From assembly GCA_002794735.1 (NCBI GenBank), contig NBAZ01000009.1, positions 124,001 through 188,000 on the forward strand: a stretch of 64,000 nt of DNA. The letters are read 5' to 3'. The position numbers were made by a program, and so were the translations under genes. Under the pieces are notes generated by a model, which was given only the letters and a program-made list of their open reading frames with translations, made no database searches and was not told the origin of the DNA. Of the stretch, positions 51,306-63,183 are shown piece by piece. Each line of letters opens with the position of its first letter. Within the stretch, counting starts at the first letter, position 1. This DNA is from Pyrrhoderma lamaoense (Eukaryota; Basidiomycota; Agaricomycetes; Hymenochaetales; Hymenochaetaceae).

Positions 51306-52128
51306 ATGTTCTCCTTGAAGCATCTCTCTGGTCTTGCTCTTCTTGCTCTATCGCTTTCTCTCCATACCAAGTTAGTGGACATGCTATCATCACCCCAGCA
51401 CTCGGAGTCACAGGAACTCCGGCTCGTTCAGATGTCACCAAGCCTAGTACAAATTCTCCTTGTGGTAACGGCGTTAATGTCGCCAGTGCCATAGCTGGTT
51501 CGACTGCTGTACAGGCAAACGGTGATGCCTTCACTGTTTCCGTCACAAACTTCAATGGGTAAGCGGTCTTCTTTACATACTGTAGAAGCACTTTTATAAC
51601 ACCTTGTTTTACGTACTTAGCGGAAAGGACGGTTCTACTGAACTTGTCAAGTCCTCTGTCGATCCCTCAGGCACCGGTAGTTCGTTTACTGGTGGATCGG
51701 TCACTTTCACGACCAACGGCGTTGCTAACCCGGCAACCACTGGGACTGTACAAGTCTCGGGGACCCTCCCCGCGGGTACAACATGTACTGGTGGAAACGA
51801 CGGAGCTAGCTGCCTTGTGAGCTTTACTACCGCTGGAGGCTTTGGAAACTGTGTCCTTGTTTCTCAAGGCACTGGAGCCGCTGCCGGAACTGCAGCAGCA
51901 GCGGCTACCAATGGTACCGATACTACTACCACGGGCACAACCACAACCACAACTGGTAAAGGACACCGTAAGAACAAGGCTGCTGTGAGTGCTGATAGTC
52001 TATAACATGATTGCCTACCAGAAGTTTACATTCTTCACTAGGGGTCAAGACTTGCTCGTTCGCTCAAAATCCGCAAAGAACTTGGAGAGGACCTGTTGAA
52101 AAGACGTTCATGGGTCTGGGCTGAGTAA
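51306..52128 (+). CDS. Small secreted Gas1/Egh16-like protein
   Basis: Predicted secreted protein of about 230 residues. A hydrophobic signal peptide (MFSLKHLSGLALLALSLSLH) leads into SGHAIITPALGVTGTP, then a cysteine (SPCGN), the body FTVSVTNFNGGKDGSTELVK, a second cysteine pair region (TTCTGGNDGASCLVSF), a Thr/Gly/Ala-rich linker and a conserved C-terminal block ending RRSWVWAE. Two introns (after FNG and after KNKAA) have GT-AG ends and keep frame. The signal peptide and mature frame are offset by one lost base near 51365-51369 (ACCAAG, probably ACCCAAG). The family (Gas1/Egh16-like, appressorium-associated in some plant pathogens) is also widespread in saprotrophic basidiomycetes, so no lifestyle can be inferred. 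Family assignment is moderate. Confidence 0.7.
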
Positions 52129-52939
52129 GAAAGATATAATATATACTTAGCTTCTGTGCCTTTTACAAACCGGATTGAGAACATATTTACTTGGGATTTC
52201 GGATTTTGGGGTCTCTTTAGGGTAGTATATACTATGTATTCTGAGAATTCTTTGGATGAAGAAATCTATACTTGGGTTGACTGATACTTACATGACCTAT
52301 ATGGAAGGCCATGCATATTTGATCTAGCAGCAATTTCGCTGAGGTCTCAAAGTTGGTAAATAGCCCTATCCTCGCTCAACTATGTTGGATATGTGTTGTC
52401 AGTTGAGTTGTTACAGTGTAACTTGGCTTTCCTTTTCTGTCTATAAGAATATCTGGTAGTTTATTTAAGCACATACTTATTTGAATTATAAGCAGGTTTT
52501 GGCTTATACAACTCTGATGAAACGATATAAAAAGAGATATTATACAAATAATTTCTTTTAACGTCGTTCACAATTCTAAAGAATCAATCTGGCTGTGTGA
52601 AGACTGTACTAGAACATATAGTTCTTTATGTAGAACTAAAAACAGATACATATCTTGTGTGTGTATTTCGTTTTCTCTGAGTTTCTATGATACTTCTGTT
52701 CATGAGATATTAGTAATGCTCTCTTTGGTAATCATGCCAGATATAACATCCTCGATACCTCATTTAGTGAAAACATTTTGCCGATCCACATACCGAGCAC
52801 CGGTGTGTAACTTACACTCAAAGCATATATGTCGTCATAGCAGTAATAGTACTGAACTATACATTATAAAAGCTACGAAGATGACCATGTGCACTTTCAG
52901 AAATCATTCAGACAACACTTACCAATCTTCTCATACAAG
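52129..52939. other. Intergenic region, no gene seen
   Basis: About 0.8 kb between two plus-strand genes, AT-rich. It should contain the 3' UTR of the secreted-protein gene and the promoter of the oxidoreductase gene. The open frame at 52659-52943 (+) overlaps the next start and is not recognisable. Confidence 0.5.
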
Positions 52940-54261
52940 ATGACGCTCCCCACTAAACAACTTGGTGTGCTTGCCACAAGAACTTCATATACCTTACAAG
53001 AATTTCCAGTCCCAGAACCAGGTCCGGGAGAGGTCCTCATTGAAAACATCGCAGTCGCAGCTAACCCAAAGGATTATAAGCTGCCTAAGGATGCTCCCGA
53101 CTATGCGTTTATCGAAGGAAATGATGTAGCTGGTTACATTGTCAAGGTAGGAGAAGGTGTCACGGAGTACAAGGGAGGAGAACGTGTTGCAGCTTTCACG
53201 AAAATGAGGATGAAAGATAACAAGGTATATATATCTTCCGAAGAAATGCAGTAACTAGAAAACTGAATAGATATCACATTTTTTGTTTCTTCAAGTATGG
53301 AGGATATGCTCAATATAGCGTTGCTCCAGAAAGTACAACTTTCCTTATCCCAGAAAACATCTCCTTTGAGGATGCATCTACTCTACCTTTAGCTGTGATG
53401 ACTGCAGCTATCGGCCTATTTGTTACCCTCGGACTTCCCGAGCCACCGGCTGCGAGCGCTTTGTCTCCGAGTACGTCTTTGTTTATGCCTACCGTCAGTT
53501 ATGAGATTTGATACTGATCTTTTTTTCAAGACAACGGAAAGGGTATTATTGTATATGGAGCATCCTCGTCAGTAGGCGCATATGCAGTGCAGCTTGCTAA
53601 ACGTGCAGGATTCTTCGTAGCAGGAGTGGCTGGCACAGCCGCAGATTATGCAAGGAAGTAGGTGCAGACGTTGTTGTGGACTATCGAGCTCATAAAGGGG
53701 AAGGAGAACTAGTAAGATTTCAATACAAGCTCATCTCTGATGATCATATTTCTGACACATCATGAAAGGAAGCAGCGTTGGTAAAAGCTCTTAACGGAAT
53801 TCCGACGTCTGTTGCATATGATGCGATCTCAGAGCACGGATCGACGCTTGTACTTGCTCACACTCTTACGAAAACTTCCCCTGATGGGAAGGGAAAGATC
53901 ACACATATTCTCCCATTTAATGAAACTGAGAAACTGCCGCAAGGCATCGAGACAAAACTTACATATGTTGCTACCGCATATGGAGAAGACGAAGACTGTA
54001 AGCACCTCAATTCCAATTTTCGTAGCCTGTTCTCAATTCGTACTTAACGTGACAATTATAGTCGCTAGGCGCTTTTATCGACAAATCTCGAAGTATCTTG
54101 AACCAACGGATGTTAAACCCTTCCGAACGAATCGTGCAAAATTGTTACCCAACGGATTGGCGAGTGTTAAGGATGGAATTGAACTACTCAAGGGTGGTAA
54201 ACTGCATGGAGAGAAATTAGTGTACCGAATTGCGGAGACTCCTGGAGTCATTAAAGCATGA
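52940..54261 (+). CDS. MDR-superfamily oxidoreductase (zinc-independent)
   Basis: NAD(P)H-dependent reductase of the quinone oxidoreductase/enoyl-reductase-like branch, about 350 residues. The GroES-like N-terminal domain shows FPVPEPGPGEVLIENIAVAA, NPKDYKLP and EGNDVAGYIVKVGEGV. The Rossmann domain has IIVYGASSSVGAYAVQLAKR. The C-terminal segment reads KLLPNGLASVKDGIELLKGG and ends GEKLVYRIAETPGV. No structural or catalytic zinc cysteines are seen. Five exons: 52940-53224, 53296-53470, 53531-53711, 53769-53997 and 54062-54261, all GT-AG. A single base appears lost at 53652-53657 (DYAR-EVGADVVVDY), which creates a stop in an otherwise perfect frame. It converges with the DUF6533 gene. Substrate unknown; similar genes occur both alone and in secondary-metabolite clusters. 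Confidence 0.85.
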
Positions 54262-54467
54262 GATTTATGATATTTTTGACAAGGACTGGTATGTATGGAG
54301 TAGTTTTACATTATTATTACAAGAAATAAGTGTGTATGATTTCCAATGAAGTATAAGATTCCAAGAAATAGTCCACAAGATGTTCATACAGTAAGATACT
54401 ACATAAGGTTGAGTGTCATCTAGACAACCAGCAGGGGCAGGTACATGTAGATCGGAAAGAGAGTCTA

Positions 54468-56415
54468 TTATGGGGTTATAGGGGAAAGTTCTGTATTAAT
54501 AAAGTAAGTGTCACAAAAGACCAAGGCTGTGACAGGACTGTAATACACACCGAATTCTTCTGTCACGGAACTTATAGCATAAGGTAAGTCTGGATAATGC
54601 GTTTCAGGAGCCCAGACTCGTACATATCTCCCTTGCCCATGTGAATGACTTTTAGGCCAGTAGACAGTGTCATCGCTGTCAAGTGAGGTTACTCCAGATG
54701 AAAATGCTGTTGGTAAGTCACTCCTAGTTGCCACAGCAAACGTGCCGACATTTTCATCGACAGTACGCCACGGAGCACTCGACGTCTCAAAAAGGAGAGG
54801 ATTTTGAAGGTTGAGTAAGAGATGGGAGATGAGAGCCGAAGACATACTATATTAGTGAATGTTAGTGACTAATAGGAATGGAAAGCCAATTTAGGGGGTG
54901 ATTTACGCATTCGCAAATGTGGTACTAACACCCTTTAGTACGGGCTAAGAATATACGTTTAGTCGTTGGTACACTATCAAAAATAGAGTTCAGAATCATG
55001 CTGCGTACCTCGCCATACTATGGACGAAATGTGAAACAGAACCCATGAGATCGTTGATTTGGATAACAAGTCAACAAGCTTACCACAAATGAAAAGATGT
55101 TTGATAGATTCACCATAACAAGCACTCTATAAAATAAGAGGATTGATTAACCTTATGTAAACCCGTAATTTTCACGAAGCCATACAGATAGTAAACTGAA
55201 CCTGATGAGGATGTTCGTAGTTTGATCAGTACCGTCGGAGGATAACAACTTGCGGTGAGTCGGAAACCTACCATCTCGAATTAGTATATGAAATAGCCTA
55301 GAGATCTCCTGACCCCTAACAGAAAACGCTTTGTACAGCGTTAGTGCAAAAATAACCGTGTCAAATGCAACTAGGCAGCTCCAGGCCACGGCAAGACCTT
55401 TACAGAAGCTGGATCGTCAGCTGGACGCCTTAAGAGAAAGTTTCGAGAAGAACACCCACGTATTCCACTATGAAGATCCTATCAGAACCGTCTGGATAAC
55501 AAAGAAGAGAGGAATGCCTGAGATCACGTACGCTTCATTTCCTATAAGTGGATGGCACCCTGGAAACGACGACAGATCAAATGGCGCCTGAACATTGGAA
55601 GGTCCTAAAGAAGCCCACTGATGGTAGACGTGATTTGTGATGAGTTTCAGAAAAAAAATAAGGTCGGAGGATAATATGGTACATAAATAGACGCACGACA
55701 CCAAGTCCAATTACTATTGCCGCGAAAGTTGCTAGGACGAAGGCGATCCGTCGATTCAGTTCATACATGGCGTAAGTTCTGATTATTTGGATAGCTAGAC
55801 AGGGCCCCAGATGAAGCCATGAAATCATGCGAATGAATCACATGGTGATGAGACTTACTTCCGACGATAACTTGGACAAGGACAGCTAAAAACTGGTGGT
55901 ATTTTTGAAGAATATTACACCTGTCAAACCAGCGTCATGATTGTGCTCCAAATGATATTGAAATACGAAATAATACCCCTTTTTTCGACATTAGAAATTA
56001 AAGTTACTGATTTCACTATGGAAATGGCTCACCGATGGTGTCCAATCTGCAAAGCTTTGCAGGATTACGGGTATGATACCAATTATCGATAGGTAGCGAT
56101 TGATGTAGAAGAGAATTGTTATAGATCCATATTTCCTTCCCCAAAAGAAGCGGACTTCGTCAGAAATTGTTAAAGTGTAGTCGTAGTAAAGGATCGCTAT
56201 ATATTTATAGTTAACACTCGGTCCTCCTAAGCCGTTAAGAAAGCAAGGATTTACTATAGGCTACTAGTGATAGCACATAATTTGCGTTTCTATGAAGATT
56301 GAAGCGAAACCATTAGCTAAAATCAGAATAACGAAGCTTAAGGGGATGTTTGTTTCTCGACTCACATCTGGTGTGCGGTGTTGAGTACATTTAGTTCGGA
56401 AACAGTTTCGGCCAT
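54468..56415 (-). CDS. DUF6533 multi-pass membrane protein
   Basis: Member of the large basidiomycete-specific DUF6533 integral membrane family, function unknown. Start MAETVSELNVLNTAHQM; the domain signature is ILYYDYTLTISDEVRFFWGR followed by ILFYINRYLSIIGIIPVILQ. Further transmembrane segments are AVLVQVIV, RRIAFVLATFAAIVIGLGVV and WSCLVAFDTVIFALTLYKAF, then ILIRDG, VNLSNIFSF and the closing ISSALISHLLLNLQNP. A soluble tail of about 100 residues follows. About nine short introns; no frame break was needed. It lies between two enzyme genes with no evident functional link. Confidence 0.85.
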
Positions 56416-57236
56416 GAGCACGGCAGCTTCAGTATATACAACGCTGCTTAGTGAATGAAGTTCATCGGGAGAAAGGCTTGGTAAAATAAGGGATAGGTAT
56501 TGTCGAGGAGATGAGTGTTAAAGACAGGGGTAGGGGTATGAGGTCGTGGGGTAATTGCCCTTGTGAATAACATTTTTTATCTTCTCGGTTAAGTAACCCT
56601 TAAGTACATGAATTGAAAAATAAGAAGCATGCTAAATGCTTCTTGTCCATGAATAGACTCTATGTAACGCCGAGGCGAGGGGGATGAGGGTGGGGAGAAA
56701 CTAGACCCCGATCTGTGGGATACAAACTTCCTTAACGTCCCTTTTCTGGCGGCTGATGACAGATACAAGGCATCGTTATCCCTAAATTTCAATTCAATAT
56801 GAAATTTGCTTGTTTGCAAACATCTCGTTGAGCACGTTGCTCGTGTATTGTATAAAGATTTGAGTTTGGCGATGATCGACAATATACTTGGGTCCCATGT
56901 ACACGGTCTGCTTGGCGAATCTAATATTTAAGTACATGTTACAATTGTTGTATTGATGTGATGTGCCTTATGGAAATTTGTATCTGGCTGTGCTTGTTGG
57001 CCTTGAATGACCAGTGGCTCTACAAGATATCCAGACAGCGCAGACGGGATATTGAACATGGGAAATAACTTCTAAATACAGAGTATCTCATCCTGCGCCG
57101 CCAAGGTTTGATGCCGCGCGACAACGCTCATAAACTGCTCTATTTATGTGATTTTTTTCTTTAGATTCTCTTAGGCGTACTTGTAACTGAGGTCGATTAT
57201 TTTGTAAATATGCCATTGTATGTCTATGTCAATACA
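56416..57236. other. Intergenic region, no gene accepted
   Basis: 0.8 kb between the DUF6533 start and the DHTKD1 stop. One 97-codon minus-strand frame (56589-56882) is open but resembles nothing known. Probably the DUF6533 promoter and the DHTKD1 3' flank. Confidence 0.5.
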
Positions 57237-60200
57237 CTAGTCTAAATTCTCAAAAGCAGAACTTATTACAGAGCTCTGTTGTTTTTTATAGACTTTCCCT
57301 ACACCCACTGCAGGAACAGCGTCTTCATCACGTCCGGTATAATAAACTTGCTTCAATCCATCTCGATCCAATTTCTCCAAGACATTGTTGATTCTTGGTC
57401 CAACATGAGTCCAGGCACCTTGATTTTTAGGTTCTTCTTGAAGCCAGTACACTTCCTTGACATTGTCGTACTTCTCGAGGATCTTGAGAACATCCGAGAA
57501 TGGGAATGGACTGAGTTCCTCTATTCTTACTAGAGCAACTTTGTTTGAGTCATCCAAGCCACGAGATGTCCGTTCCTTAAGTAGCTCATAGTATATCTTT
57601 CCTGAGTGTAGAATGATACGTTCAGCCGTTGATGGAGAATTAATTGATGAATCGTCTAGCACGGGTTTGAAAGTGGCACCCGATTCGAGTTCGGAAAGAG
57701 ATGACGTAGCCGTCTGCTCAAATGGTAAATACAAGTATTGTGAGAGTAGATAAGTCTTACAGGTAGTCGAAGTAAAGCCTTAGGAGCTGCAACAATTAAT
57801 GGTCGTCTATAGTTACGCAACATTTGTCGGCGTAGTAGATGGAAATACTGGGCAGGTGTTGTTGGGAAAACGACATGCATATTTATTTTTCGTGTACTTT
57901 CCCCTTCGTTATACTTCGCTGAGTCATTTGTAAGCTGAATAAAAAGGCTGAGCATTCTCGGGCTCTAGAAGTTTATGGGATAGACTCACTTGTAACATAC
58001 GCTCAATACGCATTGAAGAATGCTCCGGTCCAGCACCATCTAAACCGTGAGGAAGTAGCACGACCAGCCCACTTTGAGCAAGCCATTTAGCTACAACATT
58101 ATCAGTGAGTGCAAGATGTATTCCAGATCTCCGTTACTTACTTTCACCCGAAGAAATGAAAGTATCGAAGATCACTTGAGCACCATTGAAGAAGTCACCG
58201 AACTAAGAAAACAATGGTCAATCATTAAAACATTTTATCTACAAAGTTGTTCTCAAGTACCTGAGCTTCCCAAATTGACAACAATTTTGGCGTTTCCCAG
58301 CTCATGCCATACTCAAACTAGCTTGAAGGTCAAAAACAATGAACAATTCGGGAAAAAAATACGACTGACACCGAGGACAGCCATTTCACTCAGTGAACCT
58401 GAATAAAATGAGATTTAGTTTATAATGCAACAGAAGATACCACATGAAACGCACTGTTGGCCAGCTCCAGTTTACCCTCCGAGTCAAGTCTTGAATTGAG
58501 AGGTACGGTGACATCCTCAGTTGATTGATCCACGAACATGGCATGTCTACATCCCGTCACTTAAGCACTGCAGATTATATTTGTAGCATTTGAATTACCT
58601 CTGACTAAACGTTCCCCTGCCAACATCTTGTCCAGAAATGCGAACATCATAACCATCTAGCAAGAGTGAGCCAAATGCCATAGCCTATATGGTTCATAAT
58701 TGATATATTATCACGAGAACGGGTATCATAGAAGCTCTACATACCTCTGCGGTTGCCCAATCAATTCCGGAACCTGATTCAATACTTTTGACTCGGGCAT
58801 TGATATGACGCTTCAGTCTAGGATGGATTTCCTACAATATAAGTCGTTATTAACATCCTTATAGGGATCATTTGTAACGAGCCTACAAAGCCATCGGGGA
58901 CTTCCACACTAGCTTTGCCAACGCGTTTCAGAGTATCGATGGAGACGCCAGTTTCTGGGTTGGGATTTGCATCGGCACTGACAGGTAGCACCATATCCTT
59001 CCATTCTCCTTCCAAAGGGGACAGCGACGGACTATACGATTCCGACTTCGCAAGTTCAGATTCCAGGTGAGCTTTGTAAGTACTACGAAGAGAAGCAATA
59101 TCCTCTGATGTGATGACCTCTTCATTCTATTCAGATATGTAGTCAATGGAATAAACATCATCACATGAATGTACAATACAAACCACTAGCTTATCTTCGT
59201 ATAACACTGGGACGCTCTTCCTTGTTCGTATATTTTGATACATCAGTGGTTGGGTAAATGCGGGTTCATCTAGTTCATTATGTCCCCTATCATTCTGTGA
59301 GTAACATAGAAAATATTATAAGAAAGGTCACAACTCATACCATCGACGGTATACCAGAAGGTCAACAATGATATCCTATAAAATCGATAGTGGTGAGTCT
59401 GAGCTTTGTTCAATATTTTATTTTGGCTGGTTAACACACCTTTCTAAACGCATTACGATACTGGAAAGCGGTGTCCAAGGCCCGTGATACGTCTGTGAAT
59501 AGCTCAGTACGTATTCCAAATTAATGGAGAACAAAGACACCACCTTCTGGATGATCCCCGTTGACATGTAAAACCGGACAGTTAATCATCTTTCCAACAT
59601 CCGAACAATACAAAGACGAGCGAGCAGCAGATGCCGGCGTGGTATAACCGATACTATATGACAATAAGGGATTACACTAAAGTAAAAAGATGGAAATACA
59701 AACTTGTTACTGTAATTGAGGATTATCAGTCATACAATTCAGTCAAATCAAGGGCCTAACTAACTTAACAACCAGGTGTACGCTTCCTCCGCTAGTGAAA
59801 TGCGGTAGATTACCTGGATTTTAAAGATGTGAGCTCCACTCTTCAGAGACGAAGAAACTAATGAATGTCGACGTACTCAGTCCAAGCGATTCCATAACCA
59901 CACCTTGACCAGCGAAGCTTGCATCTCCATGCAACTGCACACACATGACTTTATCTCCAAGTTTACATCCCGGGTCCGCATCTTTTAACATAGCAAACTG
60001 TTTAGCCCGTGTCTTTCCAAGAGCTACGGGATCCACGGCCTCTATTGCACATTATTTGGTTTGAGCCGAGAATGAATGGAATAGAGGAAAGAAATCTCAC
60101 CGAGATGTGATGGGTTAGGTAGAAGAGAAACCCTCAGTGGCCGGTATGGAGACCCATAGCTTAGGTCTGGGTTGGCAACTAAATAATATTAAATTGACTT

Positions 60201-61153
60201 CAGCCGGACACAAGTTACCTTGCTTAACACTTACCAAGATGACTGATGACATCTCCAGAATAACCAAGTTCCTCCGGGATTTCACTCCCGCCCTTAATTT
60301 TATGGAAGAGTGCAGACGGGGACAGTTTTAATAGGTCTGTAAGAAGGTTAAGACGACCACGATGGGGCATGGCCATAATAATGTGTTCGACTCCGGCCCT
60401 TGATGCTACTGAGAATAATGTATCCAGTGCGGGTAACATCGACTCTCCACCCTCGAGCCCATACCGCTTCAAGTTAGGGAATTTTAGTTGTAGAAATTGA
60501 TCAAATACTTCGCTGCGTGTCATAAGCTCCCACATACGCCTCTTTTCTTCGGGGTTACGAACGTTCTTCGGAGATATGGCAGAGCTCTCCAGAACATGCG
60601 AAAACCAAAGACGCTCGGTTTTCGAATGGGAATGCATGTACTCATAGGCTATTTTACCAACATAGACAGAGCGGAGATGAGATATAATGCGTTCCAGAGG
60701 CCATGTTTCATCCGACGTTAAATTGGGACCAGCAGGATTAGTCCATACAATGCCGTCGATAGGAAATTCCTTATTCGCGTCGCGCAATCCATAACGCGTC
60801 GGATCCAAAGCAGCAACCTCTTCGCGTTGCAACAAGTCTAACGGATCGATATGTGCTGCTCTGTGTCCATGAGTCCGCATGGAATCAACATAACGAAGCA
60901 AGGTGCATTAAGTTCCCGATTACGGAGTTGTGACGGAGTGTCTTAACAATTCCAGGGCATTAATTTCATAACACCTTCAAAATATACAATTCTTACAGTC
61001 TGGTAAAACTATCTCTTCCCGCTTTCTGTACCCAAAAGATTCATCATGATACCTCCGCAGATGTGTTGTCAGGGACTTGCATCTCGTGAAACCAGCTGAT
61101 AACTTGTTGCATGTTAGCAACAGGTCTTTGCACGTAGTAGAATGGGATAACAT
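57237..61153 (-). CDS. DHTKD1: 2-oxoadipate dehydrogenase E1 (DHTKD1-like)
   Basis: Thiamin-diphosphate E1 component acting on 2-oxoadipate (and 2-oxoglutarate) in lysine and tryptophan breakdown, in mitochondria. The N-terminus ([20 protein letters not shown]) is a basic, Ser/Thr-rich presequence before [12 protein letters not shown]. Family marks: [139 protein letters not shown] and a PAVGVGKVY tail. LYCSDVGK, the HLLRRQ block and the tail point to DHTKD1 rather than classical OGDH. About 18 exons. One lost base at 60902-60903 (NAP-LLRYVD) breaks the second coding exon; the rest reads through. A 6-nt microexon is inferred at 59704-59709. Confidence 0.9.
59704..59709 (-). other. Putative 6-nt microexon of DHTKD1
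   Basis: On the minus strand GTTGTTAA is followed by a 55-nt GT-AG intron (59710-59764), then TAACAA, then a 50-nt GT-AG intron (59654-59703), then TATCGGTTATACC. Joining all three gives VVNNNIGYTT, matching the invariant NN-IGYTT strand of the family. Skipping the six bases gives VVNIGYTT and deletes two conserved residues. The third position is Asn where the family has Gln. Confidence 0.6.
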
Positions 61154-61700
61154 TCTACAAATCCATCTACGAGAGGTAGATGGCTAAGACGAAAAGAGGT
61201 GGGACGGGGTAGACTGGTTTACGGAAGGAACTTACATTTATAGTTGGATGGTTAAGGAAGGTCCTGAAGCGGAGAATGGTAACACCATTAATAATAGTAA
61301 ATCATGTGCTGCACTTAAGTTTCAGCCGATAATTCATAATTATTATTTATTACAAGCTTAAGTTACAATCGAAAAAACAGCGTTTGTCGCTGAACAGCAC
61401 ACACTAGGACCGCGTCCAGACCGCATATCAGACTAGCACAATAAGTCTTTCGAGAAACTCTCTCATATAACGTGATAGTTCACAGCCCCCCCCCAGTGTA
61501 CGTCAATTACAAACTTCGTTTCAAAGAGCTCCTCGATCATCATAATATGGAGTTCTCGAACACGATCAGACAAGTTTGAGCTCTCAATTATACGTACAAC
61601 TTACATCTTGTTGATCTACGTTCCGCGGCTTACATGGTATTCCGTGAGATAGATGGATAAGATTATACATATTCGAGTAATAAACTAATCCCAAGTAAAT
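61154..61700. other. Intergenic region, no gene seen
   Basis: About 0.55 kb between the aldolase stop and the DHTKD1 start, both on the minus strand. It must hold the DHTKD1 promoter. It contains a C9 run at about 61484 and no recognisable frame. Confidence 0.5.
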
Positions 61701-62961
61701 CTAGAAAGAAATTGCTTGCCAGACCAAGTTGTTTTCCCACTTTTCCTGTGTTATTATATTGAGATTTCCTGGTCTCTTTTCTCTGCATCTTATCCGGTCT
61801 TTATGATGAGAAGAGTCTTTGTTGAGTTTTGTATTTAGTTTTACTGTGATTTGATCTGCCCTTCCGGTAGATCCTAACTCATCCATTAATCTTTCACATT
61901 CCCACGCAAAGCAACTCGTTGCATCTTCAATAGCATCAGGAAGAGGCAGTTCTCTCAACCCCGAACGAAGGTTTGCTACGTACCCTTCACGTGGCCCGCT
62001 ATTGACGTTTACTTTCGACACACCTGCCGAAATACATGAACGAAATAGAGAACCCGTTAAACTATCAGTCCCATGTAGACATAGCGGCGTGGTCGGAAGA
62101 GCACTTTTGAGAGACTTCAGACTGAAAAAAGAATTTTTTATTGTTAGTGACACTAATTGAAGGAGTCAAATGGTAGCATACATATCAAGATTGAAATTCG
62201 GGGCTTGAGGTAAACCCCGTGCAAGTTTCCGATACTCGGTGCAAGAATTTGTGCCCCCGTTCCCTCCAGGAAGGATGTTGCTTGATGAGGATCCGTTAGT
62301 CGAGCATTTTCGAGTGCACGTAAGCCCGCCTCTCCACCCTCAAGTCTCCCTAGTTCTACCTCGACGGCGATCCCTAGCTCTTTCGCGCGTGTCACGTATG
62401 GTTTTGCGATTTCTATGTTTTCTTCATCTGTCTATTTTTTGGCTGATGATTATTCGACGAATTGTCTAAGAAGTATAAATAACTGACTTCTGCATGAGAT
62501 GCATCCACCATGATACTATCAAACCGTATTCCCTGCTCGGCTAGACTAAGAACTAGTTCCAAATGTTCTGGCTCGGTAGCATGATCAAGATGTACAGAAA
62601 TTGGGACGGTCGCTTGTTTCGCTCTATTTTACTATTATTCTATGCCGCTTTCTATCATTCTTTTGATTATATGCATACGCTGCCAGACAAAATTGGAGAA
62701 AGGGACCCTTTCCGAACATCAGGGTCACAGGAAATAGTTGTACAATCGCTGGGCTTCTTTTCCTCTCAGCAGCGCGTATAAGTCCTATGACAGAATTTGC
62801 GTCATAGCTGCAATGCATATCGAGATATCAATACAGATGATGCTTATGTCCCAGACTGAGTTCTAATATACCAACCAAACCTGAGCCAATACTCCATACT
62901 TCCCTTTCTCTGCTTTACTGAGTATATCAAGAGTAAGATTATTCTGCAAAGAGGTGGTCAT
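61701..62961 (-). CDS. Class II ketose-bisphosphate-type aldolase
   Basis: Zinc-dependent class II aldolase of the FbaA/GatY/KbaY type, about 330 residues. Seen in order: VLAQVCYDANSVIGLIRAAE, AIVQLFPVTLMFGKGPFL, the zinc motif VHLDHATEPEH, IMVDASHA, EVELGRLEGGE, the zinc histidine in LAPSIGNLHGVY, and the zinc histidine and phosphate loop in LCLHGTDSLTG followed by SKVNVNSGPREGY. Five exons with GT-AG ends. One C appears lost from a C-run (G4 on the plus strand at 62200-62203): KPP-NFNLDILKSLKS. The C-terminal extension after GSTGRADQ (about 55 residues) is longer than usual and may reflect an unrecognised intron. Substrate is not fixed by sequence; the neighbouring DenD gene hints at acid-sugar catabolism rather than glycolysis. 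Confidence 0.85.
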
Positions 62962-63183
62962 TGTGTGATAAGTGAAGGAGCCTAAACTTGAGCATGAGAC
63001 CATGGGACTTATATCAGTGGCACCGGAGGCAAAAACGGATAGTTTGATCCGCTAACCACGCGACTCTCACGTTTTCTTGATCATATGCACATCCTAGACT
63101 TACAAGATAAATATATATAAGTCATCAGTACAAAAATGAGCATATCACAGGGGACTGGAGGCAAGTCCTGATTTAACCTCAGC
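62962..63183. promoter_or_regulatory. Bidirectional promoter, aldolase / erythronate dehydrogenase
   Basis: 222 bp between two outward start codons. An AT-rich TATA-like element (AAATATATATAA, 63108-63120) lies about 65-75 bp before the dehydrogenase ATG. CGG (63036-63038) and CCG (63049-63051) form an inverted pair with a 10-bp gap, the general shape of a Zn2Cys6 factor site; another CGG lies 9 bp upstream. The binding-site reading is inference only. Confidence 0.5.

Noticed and set aside
56589..56882. 97-codon minus-strand frame between DUF6533 and DHTKD1
   Set aside because: No similarity, no intron context, and a position within a probable promoter.
57237..61153. Calling this gene classical 2-oxoglutarate dehydrogenase
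   Set aside because: Motifs around the LYCSDVGK strand and the C-terminus fit DHTKD1 better.
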